A DNA stretch of 64,000 bases, from assembly GCF_022201045.2 (NCBI RefSeq), contig NC_068557.1:28311501-28375500 (forward strand), read 5' to 3'. This DNA is from Citrus sinensis. Its lineage: Eukaryota; Streptophyta; Magnoliopsida; Sapindales; Rutaceae. The notes under the pieces were generated by a model. It did no database searches, had not been told where the DNA came from, and saw only the letters and a list, made by a program, of their open reading frames with translations. Below are positions 11,596-23,138 of this stretch, piece by piece (positions within the stretch are counted from its first letter, which is position 1; every line of letters starts with the position of its first letter). A program made the translations under genes and the position numbers.

Positions 11596-11821
11596 GCTTA
11601 ATTATAGTACAATATCCAGAAAAGCAAGAAAATCTTGGTTTAAGTGATTTCTTTTGAATTAAGGTTTGTGGTTTATTTTTTCCTTAAGACGAGTGTCTCA
11701 AATCAGGTGTTTCCTCGTGGTTAATTGTTTTGCAGAAAGAAACAATTGTCAAAAGGGGGCCGATGTGCCGGCAATAACCCTTCGACGCTCAAGTCCGTTT
11801 TTTTTACTCAACTTTTAGAGA
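11596..11821. other. Upstream region of the phospholipase pseudogene
   Basis: A short non-coding stretch that leads into the duplicated repeat block. No TATA box was identified with confidence. Confidence 0.4.
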
Positions 11822-12138
11822 GAGAAAATCTAGAGTGAGATATGCTGAGTTTTTATACTCATTTTATGCTCTTTTTGTTCCTACCTTTAAATTGAGGATC
11901 CTGGCATTTATATAGGCATCTTAGAGTGAATTAGAGAGGTTACGTGACACTTTCTTGTGACAAGGGTCAGCTAAAGCCCATGCATGGAGACACATACCCA
12001 AATGTGTCAATACTTGTTCATGACAAGTATTCTTTGGACACTGGTCGTGTTTTTGGGCCCTTGACCTTTAATGGATTTGAGCTTAAACTTAGTACTTATG
12101 TTGATTCCTTGTAAAGAGGGTTGATTTTCTAATATTTT

Positions 12139-12298
12139 GCCCGTAAGCACTTTTCGTAAAACGTTTGTTAGCCTGTATGCTCATTCTGTAGAATATTTGA
12201 TGGCCCGTAGGCACATTCCGTAGAATATGGATTTGCCCGTAGGCGCATTCCGTAAAATGTATATATGCCCATAAACGCATTTCGTAAAATACTTATTA
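12139..12298. repeat. 32-bp minisatellite, copy A (5 units)
   Basis: Five consecutive 32-bp units each start with GCCCGTA or a variant and contain the core GGCGCATTCCGTAGAAT or close variants. A sixth, degenerate unit (GCTCGTGTGCTCTTAC) follows. There are no unique spacers between units. Confidence 0.9.
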
Positions 12299-13750
12299 GC
12301 TCGTGTGCTCTTACTTAAAAATATTTTCCAAATGTCAATGTCATTTTTTTGTGAGAAATGGACCTAGGTCGTTCTTTGTAAAAACATACCTAAGTGCTTC
12401 TTTATAAAAAAAATGAACCTAGTTATTTCTTTATTAAATCATAATTTTAGCACTTTATCGAAATTTTACTCTTTAGGCGTTTTACTTAGATTTTATGAGT
12501 ATTTAAGTCATTCTTTATAAGGAATGAACCTAGGTCATTCTTTGTAAAAAGTGGACATAGGTCATTCTTTGTAAAAAGTGGACCTAGGTCATTCTTTGAA
12601 GAATCACGTCTTTGGCACTTTGTTGAAAACTTGTCATTTGGGTATTTTCTTATAAATGTTTTCTAAGTGACTAGGTCATTCTTTGTAATGAATGAATATA
12701 TAAGTGAACTTAAGTCATTCTTTAAAGAATCACGCCTTTGGTGATTTATCGAAGCCTCGCTCATTGGGTGTTTTACTTAGAAATATTTTTCAGGTGCTTA
12801 ATCACGTCTTTGACACTTTGTTGAAAACTTGTCATTTGGGTATTTTCTTAGAAAATATGAAAACTTGTCATTTGGATATTTTCTTAGAAATATTTTCTAA
12901 GTGACTAGGTCATTCTTTGTAAGGAATGAATATAGGAGTGAACTTAGGTCATTCTTTAAAGAATTACACCTTTGGTGATTTATCGAAGACTCGCTCATTG
13001 GGTGTTTTACTTAGAAATATTTTTCAAGTGCTTAATCACGTCTTTGACACTTTGTTGAAAACTTGTCATTTGGGTATTTTCTTAGAAATATTTTCTAAGT
13101 GACTAGGTCATTCTTTGTAAGGAATGAATATAGAAGTGAACTTAGGTCATTCTTTAAAGAATCACACCTTTGGTGATTTATTGAAGACTCGCTCATTGAG
13201 TGTTTTACTAAGAAATATTTTTCAAGTGCTTAAGTCATTCTTTATATAAAAAAAATGATCTAAATTGGCAATTTATCAAACATCGTCCTTTGGGTGTTTT
13301 TATTTAAAGATATTTTCTAAGTTCCTAAATTGTTCTTTATAAGAAATGAACATAAGTCTTTTGTAAAAAATAAACCTAGGTCATTTTTTGTAAGAAAAGA
13401 CTTAGGTAGTTATTTGTAAAGAATGGACCTATGTTCATCGAAAATATATAATGAGATGTGTTAAGTTTTTATACTCATTTTATGCTCTTTTTGTTCCTAC
13501 CTTTAAATTGAGGGTCTTGACCTTTATATAGTGAGATGTCAATTAGAGAGGTTACATGACACTTTCTTGTAACAAGGGTCAGCTAAAACCCATGCATGGA
13601 GACACATATTCAAATATATCAATACTTGTTCATGACAAGTATTCGTTGGATACTGGTCATGTTTTTTGGCCCTTGGCCTTTAATGGATTTGAGCTTAAAT
13701 TCAATACTTATGTTGGTTCCTTGAAAAGAGGGTTGATTTTCCAATATTTT

Positions 13751-13941
13751 GCTCGTAAGCACTTTTCGTAGAACGTTTGTTAGCCTTAAGCTCATTCCGT
13801 AGAATATTTGATAGCCCGTAGGCACATTCCGCAGAATGTATATCTTTGCATATAGGTGCATTCCGTAGAATATGAATTTGCCCGTAGGCGCATTCCGTAA
13901 AATGTATATATGCCCATAGGCGCATTTTGTAAAATACTTAT
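13751..13941. repeat. 32-bp minisatellite, copy B (6 units)
   Basis: The same 32-bp unit recurs about six times in the second copy of the block, again starting GCTCGTAAGC and ending before AACCCGTGTGCTC. One extra unit relative to copy A (around 13834-13870) shows that the array changed length after the block was duplicated. Confidence 0.85.
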
Positions 13942-14770
13942 TAACCCGTGTGCTCTTACTTAAAAATATTTGCCAAATGTCTAGGTCATTCTTTATGAGG
14001 AATGCACCTAAGTCATTATTTATAAAAACAAACCTAAGTGTTTCTTTGTAAAGAATAAACCTATGTCATTTTTTATTGAATCATACTTTTAGCGCTTTAT
14101 CGAAATTTTGCTCTTTAAGCGTTTTACTTAGAAATATTTTATAAATATTTAAGTTATTTTTTTGTAAGGAATGAACCTACGCCATTTTTTTTTTGTAAAA
14201 AGTGGACCTAGGTCATTCTTTGAAAAATCACTTCTTTAGCACTTTGTCGAAAACTTGTCATTTGGGTATTTTCTTATAAATATTTTCTGAGTGATTAGGT
14301 CATTTTTTGTAAAGAATGAATGTAGGTTTTTTTTTTTTTTTACATAAAAAAGTTAACTTAGGTCATTCTTTGAAGAATCACGTCTTTAGTGATTTATCGA
14401 AGACTCGCTCTTTGGGTGTTTTACTTAGAAATATTTTTCAAGTGCTTAGGTCATTCTTTATAAATAATGGATCTAAATTGGCAATTTATCAAACATCGTC
14501 CTTTGGGTGTTTTTATTTAAAAATATTTTCTAAGTTTCTAAATTGTTCTTTATAAGAAATGAACCTAAGTTTTTTTGTAAAAAGTAAACCTATAAGTCAT
14601 TTTTTGTAAGAAAAGACTTAGGTTGTTCTTTGTAAAGAATAGACCTATGTCTTTCTTTGATGAATCACGCTTTTAACGTTTTATCGTATCTTGTATTTAG
14701 ACACTTTATTTATAATTCGAAGTATTTAAGTCATTCTTATAGAGAATGGACCTAAGTTATTTCATGTAAA

Positions 14771-15836
14771 ATATATTTATTGTAACCTATATTTTTTATG
14801 GGTTTTGAGCCATTCATAATTTGGTCTAATAGTTAACATAATATTTCTTATTTTATTTAGGTGAATGGGTAGACTATAGGCTACGTCAAAACGAAAGAAA
14901 ATTGCTTAGGGGAATCAATCTTTAAAAACAGCGATAATGTGTTGTGTAAATGCAAACGGCAATGCAGAACAAACAGTGCTTCACTTACCCTTTGGGCTTT
15001 TGCAAATTGGTATTGGCTGATGCCCCAACTTATGACAGGTATCAAGGACCGAAATCCAACTGTACTTGGGCTTGATTTTGTGAACTTATTCTTGGGCTTT
15101 CTAAAGCGGAAAAAGTCTAGCGTTAGGCTCTGGAGGTCGTGCACTTGTGTTTTAAACATAGCCGCCAATTCATGTTGACTGGTTAAATCTTGTATCAAGT
15201 CTTTAGTTATGATGTTAGCTACCTGACCATCTTAAGATTAATTAAACCAAAGCAAAAGCGTGTGGTTCAAAACTTATCGTTTAAAAAAAAGAAAGAAAAA
15301 ATTCTCGAATAATGGTTATGTGATGTAACATTTATGGACATGAATCATCTTATTATTTGAATTTATCTGAATTTTTTAAGATTCTCAGGATTTATTTTTT
15401 TATTATATTTGTATTTATCATCAATCGGATTATATTTAATCAGCTGAAAAAAATAAAAACCCAACATTCATATAGTGAATGATAATTTTATATAATTATT
15501 CTTTTTTGTTCCCGTAAAATCTCATTATGCACCTAAGATGACCATCAAAGATAAAGGCTTTTCCACTGAGATGACAAACATTAGCTCAGTTGATAAGATT
15601 AGTCGATTGGACTGACTAATCAAAACTAAAAAACTTGGGGTGATGATTACTGACTTGGGAAAGAAGAGAGAAAAATTCTCTATTACTAAATTGATCTTCG
15701 TATACGTTTCCTTTCCCATGTGTTTTGAGTGGGCTCAGCTGCTGCATGTGTTATGATTATCTTTCTTTTTCTTTTTTCTTTTTTCTGACCGACAATATGT
15801 TAATCCACCAATTCCCCCTTTTACTCCTCCTGAGTA
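14771..15836. other. Intergenic region, nothing recognised
   Basis: AT-rich sequence with a somewhat GC-richer patch at about 14930-15180. The longest open frame there, about 105 codons on the minus strand, has no recognisable domain and I do not call it a gene. Confidence 0.5.
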
Positions 15837-16210
15837 GAGCTGGTAAAATTTGACACGATCCGATTATCCGACACGAACACGACATAAATAAATGGATATG
15901 AGTCATCAAATTTAACACGATTATTAAATGGGTCGGGTCCGGATCAACACGATTTTTTTCTCTGTCGGGTTTGGGTTAAAATTCTTGACCCATTTACCCG
16001 ATCAATGACCCGATTATATTTTCTATTTTAAAATAATTTACATATTCTTATAATTAAAACTCAAATATTAGAGATGATTTTCTTTTTTTTATTCTTTAAA
16101 ATAGTGAATATAAACACAGTGTTTTATAAAATTTTACATACATTTAGAGCTTCAATAGTGTAAATGTGTAAAAATTAATAGACATGTATATTTTATAATA
16201 TTGATATATA

Positions 16211-16258
<48 letters not shown>

Positions 16259-16578
16259 CTCAATAGTGTAAATGTGTAATATATTGGTAGATATGTATAT
16301 TTTATAATATCGATAAATATATGTATATATGTATGTATGTATGTATGTATTTATGTACATATGTATGTATGATATTGTGTAAATATTTGATGTAACTTTT
16401 ATTCAATATATAGATATTAAACGGGTTATTGGGTAACCTGATTATTTTTCTGTGTCGGGTTTGGGTCTCAATATTTTGACACGATTATTAAATGGGTCGG
16501 GTTTGGGTCGACCTAAATTTGACACGACACAAAACTGACACGACACGAATACGACCCGATGACCCATTTTGCCAGCTC
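15837..16578. mobile_element. Non-autonomous terminal-inverted-repeat element with GGGTCGGGTTTGGGT subterminal repeats
   Basis: The element starts GAGCTGGTAAAATTTGACAC and ends CCCATTTTGCCAGCTC, giving imperfect inverted ends (GAGCTGG/CCAGCTC). Inside both ends are repeated CGACACGA and GGGTCGGGT motifs. The flanks are TCCTGAGTA (15828-15836) and TCCTGGGTA (16579-16587), a 9-bp duplication with one mismatch; an 8-bp reading is also possible, so the superfamily (Mutator or hAT) is open. The middle is AT-rich, with (TA)n near 16210-16250 and (ATGT)n near 16320-16370. Confidence 0.7.
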
Positions 16579-16587
16579 TCCTGGGTA

Positions 16588-16925
16588 TATGTTGTTGACA
16601 TTAAATAATATTTTAATTGAACACAAAAAGCAATTCCTGCCCACGAATTACGATATGCATCATTGACCATGACGTTATTTTAGCAAGTATGAATGTGTGA
16701 AAATAGAAATTCTTTACTCTTTTTTTTTTTTTTTTTATTTGCGTAGAAAACACCATTTTCTCGGAGATACAAAGCTCGACCTGTGTACCTACTAGTCTAC
16801 TACCAACCTGTACGTGTTGAAAGTCAACAGTTTCCTTTGTCTACCGTCGACTTCTCAGTCGTCCACGTCTCTATGAGCAAGCGCTTTATTTTTGACAGTT
16901 GACAGTTGACACTTCCAATTTTCGA

Positions 16926-16956
<31 letters not shown>

Positions 16957-17092
16957 CTTTCTTCTTCGATAAATTACTCTAATGCCACTCGGCATCTGCA
17001 CTACTGTATGCAGCGACGGACCCAACCAAATTGCTTAGCGGGGACATGAAACTGAAAGGGTTGTAAATTTGAGAAAATATGTTTAAAATAAA
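16588..17092. other. Intergenic, TA tract
   Basis: No gene seen. A (TA)n run of about 12 units lies near 16927-16951. Confidence 0.5.
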
Positions 17093-17228
17093 GGGTTTGC
17101 TAAGTTATGTCTCATAAATCTTACAATGTCTTGTAACATGCAAAAAAAAAAAAGTTGTAATTTCAAGTGGAGTCCACTTGAATTTTACACGGATAGTAAG
17201 TTATGTGAAATATAACTTAGCAAGACCC
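17093..17228. mobile_element. 136-bp Mutator-type MITE
   Basis: The inverted ends are GGGTTTGCTAAGTTATGT and, from the right, GGGTCTTGCTAAGTTATATT. It is flanked by a perfect 10-bp direct repeat, TTAAAATAAA (17083-17092 and 17229-17238). There is no coding capacity. The 9-11 bp duplication fits Mutator-like elements. Confidence 0.75.
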
Positions 17229-17238
17229 TTAAAATAAA

Positions 17239-18165
17239 TGAAAAAAACATAAGATTGAAATCGTTCGGGGTTAAAATATTATTATTGATTTAATTTATTA
17301 TGAAAACGATTATTATTCAGTCTAATTGAAAAAAAAATACAAAAAAAGGTGTATAGTAATAATTAGCAATATTTTAAAAAATTAATAATTTATTTTCTTC
17401 GCAATTATTTTTTTTTTCAGTTGTTTTCAGTACATCAAATTATTTAAATATGTCACCTTCTCTATTAGTACAATAAAAAAAGAATTTCATAATTTTTTTT
17501 TTGATGATATAGTTTATACTATAAGTTTATTTGTTGCACCGTTGTCGTTATTTTATTAAGTATATGTATTCCATTAAGAGCTCTAATGCTGCATATTCAC
17601 AATATATGTGTTTGTTTGTTTTTTTTTTTTCCCAACTTCTCTACATGTACCAAGTATTCATAAATTTATAAATTAATACAAGCTGATTAAAGTCCTAGGC
17701 TCATCACTGCTAATTTGGGTGATGGAATGTTTTTTGGTTGGTGCAACATCGATGCTCGAAGCTTTAGAACTGGAAAATGAGATCCAACTCTAGCTAATAC
17801 GAAGAGAAAACGAGCTTCTTCGAATACATTCTGCAAACTGCAAAAATCCTTTAAAAAAATTAAACAAAATACTTCATAAACGAAGCATAAAACTTAGCAC
17901 ATCTCATTTTTCAAGTTCTATTAATATACTTTTCAATAAACATTATAAGCATGTGGCAGTTTTTGTTATTTTCTTGAAACACTAACCGGTTTATATACAT
18001 AAAATATTTTCCATTTAACATTATCAACGATGACCTCATTCTCAGTGAAGTCGTACGTTAGTGATTAATTTATTCAATAAGCAGGCACGCGTGCAAAATG
18101 TTTTTTCCTGCCACAAAAATTTCCAAGTCATTGACCCCGCGTTACGCATTATTTAATTGAAACCA
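17239..18165. other. Promoter-side intergenic region of the intact phospholipase gene
   Basis: AT-rich. No gene or repeat array recognised. Confidence 0.5.
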
Positions 18166-18177
18166 CTATATATATAT
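18166..18177 (+). promoter_or_regulatory. TATA box of the phospholipase A1 gene
   Basis: CTATATATATAT lies about 155 bp upstream of the start codon at 18330, a usual distance once a 5' leader of about 120 nt is allowed. Confidence 0.6.
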
Positions 18178-18329
18178 TCATCCTTCTGCCACATTCTCTC
18201 TGCATACTAACAAATCTCAAATCTACCAACATTTCCAAGCATTTCAAGCTTATTAATCGCTAACTTAATCAGCTTGATCTGCTTTGGCATATCATATTGG
18301 AATTAATTTTCAATTTCTATCCATAAATC

Positions 18330-19892
18330 ATGGCTATGTCAACAATGATTCACAACCATCTTCCGGCCATACCACACACCGGCGTGAACCGGAATAAACT
18401 CGTGGCCCGTGCCCATCAAGAAGCTCCTGTTGTTGATCGTCCGATCAATGGCACCAAGGCATCAAAACGAGCAGCCCGTCTGGCTGAATCACTCTCAAAT
18501 CTCCTTCATCTCCATGTAGAACCACCTCAAAGAAGAGAGGTCACAAAACATTACTCCAGTTGGGACTCTTTTTGTGACGATGAGAAGCATTCAACTCCAA
18601 CAATGTCTCCAAAAGAAGTGATATCCGATAAATGGCGGGAAATCCACGGTTGCACAGATTGGGACAGTCTTTTAGACCCGCTTCACCCTTGCCTCCGTCG
18701 AGAGATTCTCAAGTACGGCGAGTTTGCACAAGCCACGTACGATGCTTTCGATTTTGATCCATTCTCCGAGTACTGCGGGAGCTGCAGGTTTAATTCGAAC
18801 AAGATTTTTGAGAAGCTAGGCCTTGACGGCAAGCATGGCTACAAGGTGTGCAAGTACATTTACGCCATGTCACACATAGACATGCCGCAGTGGCTAAACA
18901 GGACAGTACACTTGGGTGACACTTGGAGCAGAGATTCCAACTGGATGGGTTTTGTGGCCATCAGCGATGAGGAGGAAACCCACAGGATTGGGCGGAGAGA
19001 TATCGTCGTGGCGTGGCGGGGAACGGTGGCGCCGTCAGAGTGGTACGAGGACTTCCAAAGAAAATTGGAGCCAATTGGGCCCGGTGATGATGCTAAAGTT
19101 GAACATGGGTTCCACAGTATTTACACTTCAAAGAGTGAGCACACTAGGTACAGCAAGTCTAGTGCTTCGGAGCAAGTCATGAAAGAAGTGACGAGACTTG
19201 TAAAATTATACAAAGAAAAGGGTGAAGAAGTGAGCCTCACGATCACCGGGCACAGCCTGGGCGGCGCATTGGCTCTGCTCAACGCCTACGAAGCTGCGAC
19301 CACCATTCCAGGACTACCCATTAGTGTAATTTCCTTTGGGGCACCAAGAGTTGGCAACATTGCTTTCCGCGACCAGCTTCATCAGATGGGTGTAAAAACA
19401 TTGAGAGTGGTAGTGAAACAGGACTTGGTCCCCAAAATGCCAGGGGTTGTGTTCAACGAAGGTTTACAGAAATTTGATGAAATTACAGGCACATTAGACT
19501 GGGTTTACACTCACGTAGGAGCCGAACTGCGGCTCGATGTTCGGTCGTCACCTTACCTCAAACATGGGTTCAACTTGTTAGGATTTCACAGCCAAGAAAC
19601 ATACCTACATCTTGTTGATGGATTTGTGTGTCAAAGTTCAAGTTTCCGAGAGGATGCCCGTAGAGACGTTGCATTGGTGAACAAGGCGTGCGATATGTTG
19701 GTTGATGAATTGAGAATCCCGCATTGCTGGTATCAAATGGAGAACAAAGGGCTTGTTCGAAATGCGCATGGCAGATGGGTTAAGCCTAAAAGAGAAGCCG
19801 AAGACGTGCCCGTGCCCGTTGGATCACACCCAAATTTCCATGCCCTTGATGAAATCGTTGAGAGCAGGCGGCTTCAACCCGTGTACGTTTAA
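18330..19892 (+). CDS. Phospholipase A1-I gamma-like, chloroplastic
   Basis: An intronless 520-residue protein. It belongs to the class I PLA1/DAD1 lipase family, which hydrolyses sn-1 acyl esters of phosphatidylcholine and galactolipids; some members release linolenate for jasmonate synthesis. The lipase domain begins near residue 110 (WDSLLDPLHP). The nucleophile motif GHSLGG is at 307-312 (Ser309), SFGAPRVG is at 335-342, and the remaining triad members are Asp365 in KQDLVPK and His427 in YLHLVDG. The first about 100 residues are poorly conserved, rich in Ser/Ala/Arg/Lys and low in acidic residues early on, as expected of a plastid transit peptide. The C-terminal WYQ and GRWVKP segments are typical of the I gamma group. 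All catalytic residues are present. A TATA box lies upstream. An inverted, broken relative lies at 9843-11595. Confidence 0.9.
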   Translation: MAMSTMIHNHLPAIPHTGVNRNKLVARAHQEAPVVDRPINGTKASKRAARLAESLSNLLHLHVEPPQRREVTKHYSSWDSFCDDEKHSTPTMSPKEVISDKWREIHGCTDWDSLLDPLHPCLRREILKYGEFAQATYDAFDFDPFSEYCGSCRFNSNKIFEKLGLDGKHGYKVCKYIYAMSHIDMPQWLNRTVHLGDTWSRDSNWMGFVAISDEEETHRIGRRDIVVAWRGTVAPSEWYEDFQRKLEPIGPGDDAKVEHGFHSIYTSKSEHTRYSKSSASEQVMKEVTRLVKLYKEKGEEVSLTITGHSLGGALALLNAYEAATTIPGLPISVISFGAPRVGNIAFRDQLHQMGVKTLRVVVKQDLVPKMPGVVFNEGLQKFDEITGTLDWVYTHVGAELRLDVRSSPYLKHGFNLLGFHSQETYLHLVDGFVCQSSSFREDARRDVALVNKACDMLVDELRIPHCWYQMENKGLVRNAHGRWVKPKREAEDVPVPVGSHPNFHALDEIVESRRLQPVYV

Positions 19893-21769
19893 TCATTTAA
19901 CAAAAACTGATTATAATTTTGTGTAGCAGCAACACATGTAATTGTTAACTCGATGAACATGGAATAGAGAATTTTGATCTCTTAATATATTTTATGAAGA
20001 AGAGATCTTTTGATTAACAATTTTTAATCAATTTCATTATCTAATTTTGTACAGGTTATTACTAATCAATATTCAATATACATACATACATATAACTTAT
20101 TCTAAAATTTAGATTTCACATTTCAAAATTATTGCTGAATGCTGATCCTAGCTAGTGACAATAGTTTAGTCCGTTTATTCTTTTAAATTTTTGGATTTTT
20201 TTTTTACTTCAAATTTAATTTGGAATATTTTTAAATCTAATTATTGAAATTTGTTTGTTGAAGTTGAGTGGATTCTTCCGATTCTGCCTTACAAGAAGGC
20301 CCATGGGCCCTCTTTCTGTCATTGGAAAAATGCTTGTAGTATCATTTTAATACGATGTAAAGAGAAATACATAAATACCCTTAGAAATAATTCGTATGTA
20401 GCACAACATTTGTCATTGAGCCACGCCGTAGGAGCTTCTCAGGGAAAAAGTTTTTGCGGAAGGCATAGTAATTTTTTTTAATGGCCTCACCTCCCGTAGG
20501 CACTTTTTGCTTTAAGAGAATTAGTTTTGAAAATAACAACTACCAAGTACCAATTTGTTTATTACGACTATCAAATGTCGCCTACCCTACTTAGTAGAAC
20601 AATGATCATGAGTCATGACTAATAAAGGCAACAGCTGACTTGCCCTGAACTGTTTGATGGGTCCAAATACGAATGTGAATTGAATTCACAGATAATCTCT
20701 CCTGCAACTTTTCGTTGATGCCCTAACATGTGAATGCAGTCGTGCCACGCAGACCACATGCAGCCCATTCTTCAAGCTTGGACGTGGTATCCTCTTCCTT
20801 CAATTGAGCAAGCAATTAATGATTTAAAAAGTATTAAAAACAAAATTGGGGTACATGGTGTTAATACGTTGCCACCTCATCTCAATCAGTCATTCAGAAT
20901 TATCAAACTGAAGGCAAGGTGATACAGTACGATCAAGAAATTGATAGCAGAGAATATCCATCAGAGTCCCCTGGAAAATCGACATAAGTATATAACCCTC
21001 CCTTTCCAGGACCAGGAGTATGAGAATGAGAGACGTGCATTTTCCAAGAAAAAAAAGAAAGAAAGAAAGAATTTATGGTACCAGCAGAATGTCGTCTTCT
21101 ATGACGACTGAGTCATTATAAGATCGATGCAAGTTGCAAATATATTAATTCTCCTGCATTCTGTAGCTGTCATTCTTCTTTTGAATCTTTCGCAGTTTGT
21201 TACACTCGCCAGAGCTTTGTTTCCCCTTTTTTTCAGCTTCCATCTTTCTTCCTTTCACATGGAATATATGAAAGGACTTCACTTACCTTAAAACTAATAC
21301 ATCAAACTGACTTCGACCGCTGCTTGCTGATTCATTTGATTTTATTTGATTTCTTTTAGCCAGACACCAAGTAACACACGACAATTCCAAATTTATGATC
21401 CCAAAATTAATCCGAGATGCACCTATTCTCCAAATAATAATTACAGGTAGAAAAGCTGCATTGATTGATTCCTTTCAAATTCATCCGCCCGGTGTAGGCT
21501 AAAACAAAGGAATTACAAAAACATGTAATGTAAATTACTGTTGGAAGTTGGAAACTTGAACCATATTCTGTCATCCGTCTGGGGAACTTTCTAGCTAACA
21601 CATGCTATGTTCATCGAAAAGGGACCACACTTATTCCAGGCAATCAGTTGCATACCAACTAAAAGTGCAAGATTTTCAAATCTGAAATTGTTTCATTGTA
21701 TTAAATGAACATTGACTTAATAGCCATCAAAACGACTACTACGTATATTAATTATCTTGATACTATGAT
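19893..21769. other. Intergenic region
   Basis: No gene supported. It includes a perfect palindrome, GGCCCATGGGCC, near 20298 and a short (GAAA)n stretch near 21052-21070. Confidence 0.5.
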
Positions 21770-22414
21770 GGCTCGTTTGGTATGCCAGATTAGATCAGAT
21801 TAGATCGGATTAAATTGTATTAGATAACACTGGATTATATATAATACTATGTTGTGTTTGGTGCAATATTAAATTAGATAATAAATAATCATATCTTATG
21901 TTAGGTATGCCATGAGATTGGTTAGTAACTAATAATATGTCTTATATATTATTTTATCAAAATTATCTTAGATTTATTTTAAAATGACATGGAATATTAT
22001 CTAACTTAAATCAATAATTATTGGTGAATTTATTAAAAAAATTCAAAATCTTCACTTTTTCATTTATTTAACATGTTATAGTTTCTAAACTTATGTTTTT
22101 ACTAAATAATATCATCATAAACATAACAAGAATATCATCAACAATTATAATAAGAATATCAGTCCATAAATTAAAAAAAAAAAACAAATTATTTATTATC
22201 ATGTGAGCAGTGATTGGTTAAATTTTAGCTTATATATTTTTATCCCACGCCCCCCCCCCCCCGGGCGGTTATAAAATTTTGATATTGCATTGTATTAAAT
22301 GGTGAGCTTCATTAATTTTATCCTACAACTACTTTTATGTACCAAACACTGTATTAAGATAATTTTACCCTAAAATTATACAATCCCATCATTTGTACTC
22401 CATCCAAACGAGTC
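21770..22414. mobile_element. AT-rich MITE with GGCTCGTTTGG ends
   Basis: The left end GGCTCGTTTGG (21770-21780) matches the reverse complement of the right end CCAAACGAGTC (22404-22414) at 10 of 11 positions. The interior is AT-rich and includes a C-run at about 22249-22262. I could not define a target duplication, so the superfamily is open; GTTTGG-type ends are common in plant hAT and Harbinger MITEs. Confidence 0.55.
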
Positions 22415-23037
22415 TAGAAGGTTACGGATTGAGGATATGTTAGTTATAGTAATAATTATTGTAAATTGTCAATAATCCTTCTGTCAACATGGAGCTCCCA
22501 TTAATGGACAAAGATCCTGTCATCTTTTTTTCTCCCTCCTCATCTCTTCTTGTTAAATAAGTGCCTATGACTGAGTTTTGAATTTTGATGTTGATGATCA
22601 AACTAATTTTTTATTTTGTTTATAATTAAATCAACTTTTTTAAATCTAAAAAATGTCCAATAAAATTGAGAAAGATCAAATCAAATGCTATTTGATATTA
22701 TACATGTACTAATAAACATGTTTTTAAGAGTCAGTACTCGTTTATGAATAAGCAAGTAAGCATTATGTAAGTATGATGATCACTTATATTTTCTTAATTA
22801 CAATAATTAACTATGGCATAATTTTTAATCTAGGGTTAGAAGATATCAGGAAACGCATGAATCATGATGGCTGGCTCTAGCTGACAACCGTCTCATTAAT
22901 TAAGATCTAAATAATGTTGAAAAATACGCACAATTCCAACATAAAAGAGTGTCAATTTTGGCAGTTTGTATTTTATATGATCAATCGCTACGTACCCACC
23001 TAATCTTTAGGATCGTGCCCTAACGGCTATCGCCTTC
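22415..23037. other. Promoter-side intergenic region of the aldehyde synthase-like gene
   Basis: AT-rich DNA with no gene or element recognised. Confidence 0.5.
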
Positions 23038-23046
23038 TATATATAT
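23038..23046 (+). promoter_or_regulatory. TATA box of the decarboxylase-family gene
   Basis: TATATATAT lies about 95 bp upstream of the start codon at 23139. Confidence 0.6.
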
Positions 23047-23138
23047 TCAAAGTTCCAATTTGCTTTCTGTGTTCTTGCCTTAGCTGAAACCTAGCATATA
23101 TACAATCAATCTACCAGCCACCTTAATTTCATCTCCAA

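Larger units (their letters stand above)
11822..14770. repeat. Two-copy (about 1.6 kb + 1.3 kb) non-coding repeat block with nested tandem repeats
   Basis: The segment 11822-13437 is repeated from 13438 to about 14770 with an offset near 1616 bp. The sequence beginning AGTTTTTATACTCATTTTAT occurs at 11848 and 13464, followed by the same GTTCCTACCTTTAAATTGAG, CCATGCATGGAGACACATA and CATGACAAGTATTC blocks. After this leader each copy holds a 32-bp array (listed separately) and then many degenerate copies of ACCTAGGTCATTCTTTGTAA-like units, grouped in higher-order units of roughly 230 bp (for example GAAAACTTGTCATTTGGGTA at about 12625, 12822 and 13058). No protein domain is encoded. The origin is unknown; a diverged, tandemly duplicated part of a larger transposable element is one possibility. 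Confidence 0.8.

Noticed and set aside
12089-13925. Several open frames of 60-80 codons with repeated AYGQIHILRN-like peptides
   Set aside because: The peptide periodicity merely reflects the 32-bp DNA repeat; there is no start context or splice structure.
12139-13941. Regular 32-bp repeats resembling a CRISPR array
   Set aside because: The units are directly adjacent with no unique spacers, they diverge from each other, and the DNA is a plant nuclear sequence.
14881-15198. A 105-codon minus-strand open frame
   Set aside because: No recognisable domain, no homologue recalled, and it stands alone in intergenic DNA.
22249-22262. C homopolymer run in the 21770-22414 element
   Set aside because: It is probably simple slippage or a sequencing-prone tract; no function is suggested.
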